Below are positions 26,026 to 34,727 of a stretch of DNA of 64,000 nucleotides, piece by piece; position 1 is the stretch's first letter, and the number at the start of each line of letters is the position of its first letter. Both the position numbers and the translations under genes were made by a program. The notes under the pieces were generated by a model. The model made no database searches and had not been told where the DNA came from. It saw only the letters and a program-made list of their open reading frames with translations. Origin of the DNA: Emergencia sp. 1XD21-10 (GTDB taxonomy: Bacteria > Bacillota > Clostridia > Peptostreptococcales > Anaerovoracaceae). The DNA lies in assembly GCF_009936045.1 (NCBI RefSeq), contig NZ_QWEQ01000007.1, forward strand, positions 1 to 64,000, written 5' to 3'.

Positions 26026-27189
26026 TTACAGAACACCACTTTCGTGGAGCAGATGAATCCGAAGCGCTGCGGACAATTCTCCATAAAATTCAGCTTCAGT
26101 CTTTTCCTCCGCAGCCAAAAGTTCTTTCACCTTAGAGAGTCTGTAGCGAATGGTGTTTTGATGACAGTTCATAGAAAGGGCGGTAGCGTTGATATCGCCC
26201 TTTTGAAATACCCATTCCTGACAGGTAGAAAGGTATTCCTCTCTGCCCAAAAGCGGTTTTAAGAAGCCTTCCGAAAAAGTTCGCATGGCTTGCGTATTTG
26301 CTAGAGGCACCAGATAGGAAAATGCGCCGATTTTCTCATAGTTTGCATATTCTCTACCTTCTGCCATGCTGGCGGCAAAGGTATGAAAACTCTCTCGAAG
26401 ACACAAGTCCAACGCCTCGTGAGGCGGGTGAATGTCGCTTCTGCTAAAGTATACAGCCCCTTCAAAGGATAAATTGTCGCACACTTCCTTTAGAATCACT
26501 TCAAAACCTTCAAGGTTTTCAGAGGCGGCAGTTAGAATCACAAAAACACCGCCATCATAACGGCACAACAGACTTTTTTTCTTAAGGGCCTTGTTCATAT
26601 AAAAGTTTCTGAAAATGCGCGTAGTCTTAAGCCTCTCTCCCTTTGCCCTAGGTCGCACGTAAACGGCCTGCGCATGCTCTTTAAAAAACAGTGAAAGGTT
26701 CTTGCAAATACGGCTTACCTCATCCCCTGGCATGTCGCCTTCTATCATTCGCTTAATCATCTGTTCGTCTAAAATCTGCGTGTCATCTCGCTGCACCGCT
26801 TCCATGATTTCGTAGACAATATTTTCAAAATACCGCTCCAGCCCAAAAACAAAGATCGGGTAGTTCTTTTCCCTGGAAAAATCCAGTACCTCCTGAGGCA
26901 ATGTATCAAAGATGACACTCTTAAAGGCAAAAGCAGAAGTTCCCATTTCGTACAGTGCCTTAACCGCCTCCAGAATTCTGCTGCTGTCCGACTGTGCGAA
27001 CAAAAGAGAGGAAATGACAAAGCTGTCCCTCTCAAAAGGCGCCTCATTCTGATAGTCCACACCCTCAGCAAACTCATAGTCCATAATGCCAACAGAGCAG
27101 ACCACCCGGTCAAGCCCCCTCTCTCCGGAAAGAAGCCTAAGTCCCTGCAAACTTTGCAAATGCAGCAGATCTTTTACTTTTAATGCCAT
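26026..27189 (-). CDS. PucR-family transcriptional regulator
   Basis: A 387-residue regulator. An N-terminal PucR-like domain (MALKVKDLLHLQSLQGLRLL) is followed by a middle domain with GGDEF-like fold character (LLCRYDGGVFVILTA). The C-terminal HTH reads FQKGDINATALSMNCHQNTI and RYRLSKVKELL. The ATG at 27189 was preferred because GGAGAG precedes it; an upstream in-frame ATG lacks this. Family members control purine or amino-acid catabolism. The adjacent aminotransferase and cyclodeaminase-like genes, which it follows on the same strand, are the probable targets. Confidence 0.85.
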   Translation of the reverse strand: MALKVKDLLHLQSLQGLRLLSGERGLDRVVCSVGIMDYEFAEGVDYQNEAPFERDSFVISSLLFAQSDSSRILEAVKALYEMGTSAFAFKSVIFDTLPQEVLDFSREKNYPIFVFGLERYFENIVYEIMEAVQRDDTQILDEQMIKRMIEGDMPGDEVSRICKNLSLFFKEHAQAVYVRPRAKGERLKTTRIFRNFYMNKALKKKSLLCRYDGGVFVILTAASENLEGFEVILKEVCDNLSFEGAVYFSRSDIHPPHEALDLCLRESFHTFAASMAEGREYANYEKIGAFSYLVPLANTQAMRTFSEGFLKPLLGREEYLSTCQEWVFQKGDINATALSMNCHQNTIRYRLSKVKELLAAEEKTEAEFYGELSAALRIHLLHESGVL

Positions 27190-27214
27190 CTTTTCTCTCC
27201 TTTCTGCTAAAAAC

Positions 27215-27248
27215 AAAACGATGGGCACAATGAATCACCCATCGTTTT
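27215..27248 (-). terminator. terminator after the aminotransferase gene
   Basis: Minus-strand stem AAAACGATGGG / CCCATCGTTTT with a 12-base loop, followed by GTTTTTAG. It lies between the aminotransferase stop and the PucR gene start, so PucR probably has its own promoter or depends on read-through. Confidence 0.78.
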
Positions 27249-27292
27249 ACGAAGTTTTATGCTTACATGATTAAAGCAGCCCGCCCGCCATT

Positions 27293-28414
27293 TTACAGTT
27301 CTCTAAGAAACTCTGTGAATTTATCCAGTCCTTCACGCAGGGTTTTGGAATCGTATGCGTAGCCGATTCTGACTGCTCCTTCCATTTCAAAACACTCGCC
27401 CGGTGTAAAAAGCACACCCTTTTCAAAAAGGAGCTTTTTGCACAGTTCCTGTGATGGTATGTCCTTATTATAATACACTAAAGCTGTGGTTCCTGCAACA
27501 GGTCTGAGATATTTTACTTCTGGGGTTTCATTCACCCACTGGTCTAAAATCGCTCTATTTTTATTTAATATGCCTCTGTTTCTTGCAAAGATTGCCTCCT
27601 TATGAGCAAGGGCCAGTGAAGACAGCGCATCATCTACCACGCCGCAGCTGATGGTATCGTAGTCGCGTCTTTCGTGGCACAAATGCAGTGCAGCTTCGTC
27701 CTTAGTAACAATCCAGCCCATTCTAACGCCTGCCATGGAAAATACCTTGGACATGCTGCCTACAGAAATACCCTTGTCGTAAAGATCTACGATGGAGTGC
27801 ATATATCTTTCATCCTCAGCAATACCTCTGTATACTTCATCGCAGAGAACATAAGCGTCCACGCTCTTTGCAATTTCAATAATTTCCTGCATAATATCTA
27901 CCGGAATCCATGAACCGGTCGGGTTATTCGGATTGTTGATGGTAATCATCTTGGTTTTTTCATCAACTAAGGACCGAAGCACATCAAGATTTGGAAGATA
28001 ATCATCCTCTAGGGTCAGCTGCAAAATTCTTACATCTGCACCGATGGACTCCGGAATGGAGTAATGCTGCTGGTAAGTCGGCATAACGGAAACCATGTTG
28101 TCATCACGACCAATCAACGTAGTAATCACCTGATTATTTGCACCGATTGCACCGTGAGTTGGAATTACGTGCTGCGGCTTTACGTCTTTATAAAGGCTCG
28201 CAATGCCGGCAAGAAGCTGCGGAGATCCAAAGATATGACTGTAGGAAAGGCGCAGGTCTGCAAGGCTTCTCATATAGCTATCCACATCCTCCCCTGCCAG
28301 TTCTAACAGTTCTTTAATAGTAATAGAATCTACGCAGGTTTCTGCCAGGTTATATACCGCCTGCTCTTCATACTCATTCATCCAGCGTTCTACTTTAAAA
28401 GTTTTAATATCCAT
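27293..28414 (-). CDS. PLP-dependent class I/II aminotransferase
   Basis: Fold-type I aminotransferase, 373 residues. It has NNPNNPTGSWI (residues 160-170), CDEVYRGI (Asp192 binds the pyridine nitrogen), the Schiff-base lysine Lys223 in SMSKVFSMAGVRMGW and a C-terminal RIGYAYD with the substrate carboxylate Arg. The substrate amino acid is unknown. It follows a cyclodeaminase-like reductase by 20 bp and precedes a PucR regulator, suggesting an amino-acid catabolic pathway. Confidence 0.9.
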   Translation of the reverse strand: MDIKTFKVERWMNEYEEQAVYNLAETCVDSITIKELLELAGEDVDSYMRSLADLRLSYSHIFGSPQLLAGIASLYKDVKPQHVIPTHGAIGANNQVITTLIGRDDNMVSVMPTYQQHYSIPESIGADVRILQLTLEDDYLPNLDVLRSLVDEKTKMITINNPNNPTGSWIPVDIMQEIIEIAKSVDAYVLCDEVYRGIAEDERYMHSIVDLYDKGISVGSMSKVFSMAGVRMGWIVTKDEAALHLCHERRDYDTISCGVVDDALSSLALAHKEAIFARNRGILNKNRAILDQWVNETPEVKYLRPVAGTTALVYYNKDIPSQELCKKLLFEKGVLFTPGECFEMEGAVRIGYAYDSKTLREGLDKFTEFLREL

Positions 28415-28434
28415 GTTTTTCCTCCAATTCTTTA

Positions 28435-29451
28435 TTACAGATTTACGGTTTCACCAAGACCCTGCTCCAAAGCCTTTGAAAGCGCCAACTTTGCAGTAAG
28501 CAAATCTAACAGTGCCGTGCCAGTTGCATCAAATACGGTAATCTGCTCATCACTTTCTCTGCCGCAGGTCTTTCCTGTGAGAATTTCTCCGATTTCCCCT
28601 GCGATATCTTCTGCCTTTAGGATGCCCTTCTTGATTGGAATCTCGATTTCACCTACATTGATGCACTGCGGTGTATCATCGGTAAATACCCTTGCGCCGT
28701 CAAAGATTTCTGCGTCGATTTCCTCCTTTCCACTCATGTCAGCGCCAATACAGCTGAAATGAGTGCCCGGTTTTACCCACTCCTTGCGGATAATCGGCTC
28801 TTTGGACGGTGTCACCGTAATGATGATATCGCTGTCCCTTGTGGCAGCCGGTAAATCTGTCACCGCCTCAAAGACTGCCCTACAGTCCTTCATCTCAAAA
28901 GTTTCAGTTAGAACTTCCGGCATAGACGCTGCAAAACGCTCCGCATTTTCCTGGCTCAGAGCATCGTAAACATAGACCTTCTCGATATCAGGAAGCTGTG
29001 TCAAAGTCGCAGCCACCTGAAAAGTTGCCACATGACCCGCGCCTACTACCATCAAACTTTTAGAATCTTTTCTTGCAAGGAGCTTTGCACCGATTGCGCC
29101 TGCCGCGCCAGTTCTGATTCCTGTAATGTGACTGCCGTCTAAAATTCCCTGCGGAACGCCAGTCTTTGCATCCATAACCAGAACGGTTCCAATCAGCGCT
29201 GGAAGATCCTTCTTTGTGTTTTCGCCAAACCAGGATACCACTTTTAGACCGAAAATATCGCTGCCTTTCAGCCAGCCGGACTTGATATCCATGTCTGCTA
29301 CGCCCGGTTCAAATTCATGAAACACCAGAGGAAATACCGCAGTCTCTCCCATAGCTTTTAGACGGTATACTTCCTCTACCGTGCTGATAACATCGGAAAG
29401 CTTCAGAACTTTTTCTGTGACTTCCCTGCTCAATACTCGTAATGTAAACAT
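28435..29451 (-). CDS. ornithine cyclodeaminase / mu-crystallin family protein
   Basis: NAD(P)-binding protein of 338 residues. LDGSHITGIRTGAAGAIGAK carries the conserved Arg, VVGAGHVATFQ is the Rossmann loop, and ITVTPSKEPI and HFSCIGADMSGKEEID complete the OCD/Mu-crystallin pattern. Members include ornithine cyclodeaminase, alanine dehydrogenase, ketimine reductases and tauropine-type enzymes, so the reaction cannot be fixed. First gene of the unit with the aminotransferase. A TATACT -10-like box lies in the upstream gap. Confidence 0.85.
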   Translation of the reverse strand: MFTLRVLSREVTEKVLKLSDVISTVEEVYRLKAMGETAVFPLVFHEFEPGVADMDIKSGWLKGSDIFGLKVVSWFGENTKKDLPALIGTVLVMDAKTGVPQGILDGSHITGIRTGAAGAIGAKLLARKDSKSLMVVGAGHVATFQVAATLTQLPDIEKVYVYDALSQENAERFAASMPEVLTETFEMKDCRAVFEAVTDLPAATRDSDIIITVTPSKEPIIRKEWVKPGTHFSCIGADMSGKEEIDAEIFDGARVFTDDTPQCINVGEIEIPIKKGILKAEDIAGEIGEILTGKTCGRESDEQITVFDATGTALLDLLTAKLALSKALEQGLGETVNL

Positions 29452-29575
29452 CTCTCATTTCCTTTCCAAAACTACGCTTCTTGTCTAAAATCTATTTAAA
29501 GTATATCAACTTTGAAAAAGCAAATGTTTTGTAAAATTCCAGAACTCCCGCCGCTTTTTTTGAAAATTATACAAG

Positions 29576-29620
29576 AGCCCCCTTTGAGAAGGCAGTTCAC
29601 TGCTTTCTCAAAGGGGGGCT
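29576..29620 (-). terminator. terminator of the hybrid-kinase operon
   Basis: Very stable hairpin: about 14-bp stem built from AGCCCCC TTTGAGAA and its complement, loop near 29595-29602, starting 10 bp after the hybrid kinase stop. The T-tail on the minus strand is short (TCTTGT), but position and stability support termination. Confidence 0.75.
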
Positions 29621-29629
29621 TTCTATTAT

Positions 29630-32167
29630 CTATTGAATGTATTTAACAAGAAGTTTCATCACTTCATCGATGTCGATTGGCTTTGCTGTATGAGCATTCA
29701 TACCGCAGTCCAAACTATGCTGGATATCTTCTGCAAACGCATCAGCTGACATAGCAATAATCGGAAGATTATTATCCTCACGTTCAAGCGCACGCACAGC
29801 AGTGGCCGCCTCATATCCATTCATTACCGGCATCCGAATATCCATCAGAATTGCATCATAGTAGTAAAGCGGTGACTGACTCATTTTATCAACACAGATC
29901 TGTCCATTTTCTGCCCACTCTACTTCAAATCCAACTTCCGTCAAAATATCATTGGCAATCTCATAGTTCAGTTCATTATCCTCTGTCAGCAAAATTCTTT
30001 TCCCTGAAAAGTCATAACTTGCTTCCTTTTCTTCGTCTGCCGCTTCTCCCTGAAGATAACGTTTCAGCCCATAATAAAGGGTAGATTTAAAGAGCGGTTT
30101 CGCAATAAAGCCGGTAATGCCTGCTTCCAGCGCCTGACGTTCTATATCACTCCAGTCATAGGCAGAAATTAAAAATACCGGAATTTTATGTTCTACTCTT
30201 CTGCTGATTTCGCGCATAGTATGCACACCATCCATACCTGGCATTTTCCAGTCAAGGAGAACCACCTGATAGTCCTTGCCTTCTTTATGTTTTGCCTCAA
30301 TCATTTCCAGTGCTGCTTCACCGCTAAGGGCATATTCTGCTTTAACTCCCAGTTCTTCCAAGGCTGCTACCGCACTAAAACAAAGATTTTCGTTGTCGTC
30401 AACCACCAGCACTCTATCAACCGACAGTGTCATCTCCTCTTCTTCTATGGTCGCCTTCTTTAAATCAACAGTAATGCGGAATTCGCTTCCTTTTCCCAGT
30501 TCACTTTCTATTTCTATGGTGCCGCCCATGGCATCAAGGATATGTTTAGTAATTGCCATTCCCAGACCGCTGCCTACAGTCTTCTCTACCGCCATAGATT
30601 TTTCTCTGGTAAAGGAGTCAAATATCTTGTCCATAAATTCCGGACTCATGCCGATTCCGGTATCCTTAATACGGAACTGATTTCTGACATATTCTTCGCC
30701 TAAAGGAGAATTTTCCTGCACTAAATATACATTGATAGTACCGTCTTCCGGTGTGAACTTATGAGCATTTGAAAGCAAATTCAAAAGCACCTGATTCAGA
30801 CGCACGCTATCACACATAACATTCTCAGAAACAATCTTCTGAATAAAAATATCAAAATGCTGATTCTTCGACTTAAACTGTGGCTGCATAATCTGTACGA
30901 TATCTTTCATTGCTTCCCGCAGAGAAAGCTGGTCCATAGAAAGGTTCATCTTTCCACTTTCTATCTTAGACATGTCGAGAACATCGTTAATCAGTCCAAG
31001 CAGGTGTTTGCTGGACAATTTAATTTTCTGCAGGCAATCATCTACTCTGCTGCTGTCTCCCTCATTCTTAATTGCAATCTCCGTCATGCCGACAATGGCG
31101 TTCATCGGTGTTCTGATATCATGGCTCATGCTAGAAAGAAACTCGCTCTTAGCTGCATTAGCATGCACAGCTTCTCTCTTTGCCTCCTCCAGTTCCCGCA
31201 TTTGTGTCTTCATCATTCTGTAATAAAGCAGGAAAATCAGAAGCAGCATAATCAGGATGGTGCCACCAGCTGTCAGCATAGCAACAGCACGCACTTCATC
31301 CAACTCATAAACAATCTTGTCCAAATCCCCAAACGGCATAATACTGATTAAGTACCATTCCGAATCGGACAACTCCGTCATATAGAGGTGTCTTCTCTCT
31401 CCATTAATAGAAATGACAGTGGAGTATTTTATATTTTTCGCAATCGCTTCCTTTAATTCTGCTGCATAATTTTCCTTGGTTTTTCCATTATAGGTTTCTA
31501 AAGTTGCCATCATTCGGTCAAAAAAGTTGTCTCTAAAAGCATCGCCGCCACGAATAACAAAATCCCCATCGCTGTTAATGATATGGGAATATGCAGTCGT
31601 ATCCTGCTCATTTAAAAACAGATTCTGGCTGATATACTCCATAGAAATGCCTGCAACGATGACATCACTCTTCTTTCCGCCACCCATATCATATTTGACA
31701 GGTACAGAAAGCATCAGCATGCTCTGTTCATCCGCCGTATATGCACGTGAAATCTGTTTACCATCCCCTCGCAAAAGCTGCAGAAATTCCGCCTCGTCGA
31801 AAGGCTGTATTTCCTCTCCGAAAATTCGATAGAAATCTCCTTCTTGGGTGTAAAGGGCTAAATATTGAAAATCCCGCACACGAACACCTGTCTGCAATTC
31901 TGCAATCAGTGCCTCACCGAAATCATATTCCTCCGGTGGTGTCCTTTGAATCAGTCCTTCTATCTGAGAAATTCGCAGCTCAACTACCGTATCAAATTTC
32001 TGCTGAATCTGACGGTTCATCTCTGCCATATAGATTTCACCGATTTTACTGATGGAGGATTCGCTCTTATCCTTCATAAACATAGTAACCCCGGCGAGAA
32101 CAGCAGTACTCAAAACCGCTGCGACTATAACGCTGATTAATAAATATCTGCTAAAATTTTTCTTCAC
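29630..32167 (-). CDS. hybrid sensor histidine kinase with two receiver domains
   Basis: Membrane hybrid kinase of 845 residues. A first transmembrane helix (YLLISVIVAAVLSTAVLAG) precedes an extracytoplasmic Cache-like region of about 260 residues and a second helix (LIMLLLIFLLYY). HisKA has SMSHDIRTPMNAIVGM and the ATPase has KDTGIGM and GSGLGMAIT. Two C-terminal receivers start RVLVVDDNENL (Asp in VLLDWKMPGMDG) and RILLTEDNELN (Asp in ILMDIRMPVMNG). The GTG at 32167 has AAGGAG 7 bases before it and starts 11 bp after the Hpt stop; a longer reading would overlap that gene. Probably passes phosphate through the neighbouring Hpt protein. Confidence 0.9.
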   Translation of the reverse strand: MKKNFSRYLLISVIVAAVLSTAVLAGVTMFMKDKSESSISKIGEIYMAEMNRQIQQKFDTVVELRISQIEGLIQRTPPEEYDFGEALIAELQTGVRVRDFQYLALYTQEGDFYRIFGEEIQPFDEAEFLQLLRGDGKQISRAYTADEQSMLMLSVPVKYDMGGGKKSDVIVAGISMEYISQNLFLNEQDTTAYSHIINSDGDFVIRGGDAFRDNFFDRMMATLETYNGKTKENYAAELKEAIAKNIKYSTVISINGERRHLYMTELSDSEWYLISIMPFGDLDKIVYELDEVRAVAMLTAGGTILIMLLLIFLLYYRMMKTQMRELEEAKREAVHANAAKSEFLSSMSHDIRTPMNAIVGMTEIAIKNEGDSSRVDDCLQKIKLSSKHLLGLINDVLDMSKIESGKMNLSMDQLSLREAMKDIVQIMQPQFKSKNQHFDIFIQKIVSENVMCDSVRLNQVLLNLLSNAHKFTPEDGTINVYLVQENSPLGEEYVRNQFRIKDTGIGMSPEFMDKIFDSFTREKSMAVEKTVGSGLGMAITKHILDAMGGTIEIESELGKGSEFRITVDLKKATIEEEEMTLSVDRVLVVDDNENLCFSAVAALEELGVKAEYALSGEAALEMIEAKHKEGKDYQVVLLDWKMPGMDGVHTMREISRRVEHKIPVFLISAYDWSDIERQALEAGITGFIAKPLFKSTLYYGLKRYLQGEAADEEKEASYDFSGKRILLTEDNELNYEIANDILTEVGFEVEWAENGQICVDKMSQSPLYYYDAILMDIRMPVMNGYEAATAVRALEREDNNLPIIAMSADAFAEDIQHSLDCGMNAHTAKPIDIDEVMKLLVKYIQ

Positions 32168-32178
32168 ATTCTTTCTCC

Positions 32179-32529
32179 TTATTTCAGCAATCCTTGAATT
32201 GCCTGAATAGTAACGGCATAATCTTCTTTCAGGCAATCTATATATGCCTCCAGACCATCGGTGTCTTTCGCCCTCAACTTTTCTGTCAAAGCGTCTGCCG
32301 ATACATGAAGTTTATCAAAACCTAAATTCTGACAAACACCTTTAATGGTGTGTGAAGCCCGGAAGGCTTCGTCATAATTGCCTGCTGCTAAAGAGTCGCA
32401 CAGCAGCTGATAGCTGCCATCATCTAAAAATTTCAGCGCAAACTTTTCAATTCTCTCATCTTTGCGCAGGCGAGAAAGTACGCCTTCGTAGTCGCCGCCC
32501 ATCATTTCATAACATTCTTTTACTGTCAT
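32179..32529 (-). CDS. Hpt (histidine phosphotransfer) domain protein
   Basis: A 116-residue all-helical protein with the Hpt core RASHTIKGVCQNLGFDKLH, where the His is the phosphoryl carrier. It links receivers in multistep phosphorelays. Its position between a hybrid kinase without its own Hpt and a REC-containing output protein makes it the obvious relay between them. It starts 2 bp after the upstream gene. Confidence 0.9.
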   Translation of the reverse strand: MTVKECYEMMGGDYEGVLSRLRKDERIEKFALKFLDDGSYQLLCDSLAAGNYDEAFRASHTIKGVCQNLGFDKLHVSADALTEKLRAKDTDGLEAYIDCLKEDYAVTIQAIQGLLK

Positions 32530-32531
32530 TT

Positions 32532-34622
32532 TTACTCCCTCACTTTCTCTTCTTCCTCTTTGTTCTGCGAAGTCGCAAGCAACGTGTCCTTCATGGTTTC
32601 ATCATAAAAATAGTAACGTCCTTTTCCACCTTTCTTTGCAGTATATAAAGCGCAGTCCGCACAGTGGTAAAGCTGCGTATAATCTGTTCCCACATCGTCG
32701 GATTTTGCAATGCCCATACTGATTGAAACAGAAAATTCATTAAACATGCTGTTGATTGCCGTAAAGATACGTTCAACAACCATCTCTAAACTGGTTCTGT
32801 ATTCCAGGAACAACATAAATTCATCTCCGCCAATACGTGCTGCAATATCAGAACTTCTAATACTCTGCGTTAACTTATCTGCCACATACTTCAGCACCGA
32901 GTCACCAAAAATGTGCCCATACTGGTCGTTAGCTGACTTAAAATCATCTATATCAAACATAATGAAAGCAAAGGAATGATCCGGGTTTTTCTGCATGCGC
33001 TCCACCATCATTTCCGTGGCAGCAGCTCTGTTATAAAGACCAGTTAATCCATCTCTTGACGACATTTGCTTCAGAATGGATAGCTCGACATATTCTTCAT
33101 GAATGTCAGTAATCTTTCCATAGAACTTTACAAAGGAACCTACACCTTCGCTGCCTTCACTGCTCCAAATGGTCTGTGCAACGACCCGTTTCCATCTTGC
33201 CTCGCCTGCCTGCGTCATTTCAAAATCCAACTGAACAATTGGATTCTCCGGTGACGTCTGCTCCAGACATTCAATAAGCTTCTGTATGTTTTCTTTCCCG
33301 AAACAATTACCTAAGCTCTCATCCTCCATAGGATTTAGGATATTTTCAGAAATTCCCAGCACTTTAGCACCCCACGCTGATACTGTAAGCAAAGGGGGCG
33401 CTGCTATATATTCAAACTGAATTTCCTTGGACATCTCCGCATAAAATTCATTCTTTTTCCGTTCATATTCCAAAAGACGCATAGCTTTGTCCACTGCAGA
33501 AAGTTCCTCACGGTCGGCAATGCTGTCGGAAATATGATAAAACTCCTTGTCTAAGCTGGAGCCCAGTGTCCCATTATCCATGACCTTGCGCACTTCCTCT
33601 TCGTTGTCTCTAAGGCACTCCATAATCAACGGATTAAATGCGCCGCACTCCCCATGCAAAATCATATCTATGGCTTTTTCGTGAGAAAAGGCTTTTTTGT
33701 AAACGCGCTCACTAGTCAGCGCATCGTAGACGTCCGCCAAAGCCACAACCTGCGCCGCAATAGGAATTTCCTCACCAACCAGACCGTTAGGATAGCCTCT
33801 TCCATCGTATCGCTCATGGTGTGACTGACAAATGTCAATCGCAACCTTAACCAGCTCCTCATCTTTGTAAAAAGGAATGGCCTCAAGCATAGATGCGCCC
33901 AGCTGAGAGTGAGTCTTCATAATGGCAAACTCTTCATCGGTTAGCTTGCCCGGTTTATTTAAAACTTGATCGGGAATGCCAATCTTTCCGATATCGTGCA
34001 GGGCCGAAGTGACGGAAATCAGCGAAATCTGCGCCGGGGTCAGGTTATATTGATCCGTCTTCCTCGCCAGACTTCTAAGCAGCAGTTCTGTCAACGCCTG
34101 TACATGAATGACGTGCATGCCGCTTTCGCCGTTTCTAAATTCAACAATATGGCTTAAGATGGAAACTAATAGTCCGCTTCGCTTCTCAGTCTCATAAATT
34201 TGGTCTGCAACCATAGTCGCCAGCTTCTTCTGCTTGGCATAAAGCATGATGGTGTTATTCACTCGCCGGTAAACCACAGAAGAGTCAAAGGGACGCGAAA
34301 TAAAATCCGTTACCCCAAGTTCATAGGCCCTTGCGATGTAATCGGTGGAATTCTCTGCGGAAATCATCACCACAGGAATATCTTTAATCCAGCGATTCTG
34401 ATTCATCACCTCCAGCACACCGAACCCGTCCATGCTCGGCATAACGATATCTAAAAGTACCAAAGAAATTTCCATATTTCTTTTCTGGAGAATCATAATG
34501 CCTTCCTCACCATCTTCTGCCTCCAGAATTTCAAATTCTTCCTCTAAAATATCACTTAAAATCAGACGATTCATCTCTGAATCATCTACGATTAAAATCT
34601 TTTGTTTTTCTTTGCCTGCCAT
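32532..34622 (-). CDS. response regulator with HD-GYP and GGDEF domains (c-di-GMP turnover)
   Basis: A 696-residue signalling protein. The N-terminal receiver starts KILIVDDSEMN, with Asp in LVLLDIVMPSMDG. The HD-GYP phosphodiesterase domain has ALHDIGKIGIPD and HHERYDGRGYP, both intact. A PAS-like middle region (about residues 390-520) precedes an intact diguanylate cyclase motif ARIGGDEFMLFLEY. It could both make and degrade c-di-GMP, controlled by phosphorylation. The ATG at 34622 follows AGAGGA; an ATG 24 bases upstream lacks a site. It heads the operon with Hpt and hybrid kinase. Confidence 0.92.
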   Translation of the reverse strand: MAGKEKQKILIVDDSEMNRLILSDILEEEFEILEAEDGEEGIMILQKRNMEISLVLLDIVMPSMDGFGVLEVMNQNRWIKDIPVVMISAENSTDYIARAYELGVTDFISRPFDSSVVYRRVNNTIMLYAKQKKLATMVADQIYETEKRSGLLVSILSHIVEFRNGESGMHVIHVQALTELLLRSLARKTDQYNLTPAQISLISVTSALHDIGKIGIPDQVLNKPGKLTDEEFAIMKTHSQLGASMLEAIPFYKDEELVKVAIDICQSHHERYDGRGYPNGLVGEEIPIAAQVVALADVYDALTSERVYKKAFSHEKAIDMILHGECGAFNPLIMECLRDNEEEVRKVMDNGTLGSSLDKEFYHISDSIADREELSAVDKAMRLLEYERKKNEFYAEMSKEIQFEYIAAPPLLTVSAWGAKVLGISENILNPMEDESLGNCFGKENIQKLIECLEQTSPENPIVQLDFEMTQAGEARWKRVVAQTIWSSEGSEGVGSFVKFYGKITDIHEEYVELSILKQMSSRDGLTGLYNRAAATEMMVERMQKNPDHSFAFIMFDIDDFKSANDQYGHIFGDSVLKYVADKLTQSIRSSDIAARIGGDEFMLFLEYRTSLEMVVERIFTAINSMFNEFSVSISMGIAKSDDVGTDYTQLYHCADCALYTAKKGGKGRYYFYDETMKDTLLATSQNKEEEEKVRE

Positions 34623-34670
34623 ATCTAAATTTCCTCTATAATTCAAGCTTTAGTCTCACTTTAAGTATAC

Positions 34671-34703
34671 TAAAAAAAGGACTTTTTTGAAAGTCCTTTT
34701 TTA
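34671..34703 (-). terminator. terminator of the SARP-like gene
   Basis: AAAAAAAGGACTTT / AAAGTCCTTTTTT inverted repeat with T-runs on both strands, 25 bp after the SARP-like gene stop. It isolates that gene from the phosphorelay operon, at least in part, and can work in either direction. Confidence 0.78.
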
Positions 34704-34727
34704 GTATATGTGGATATTTTTATCTAC

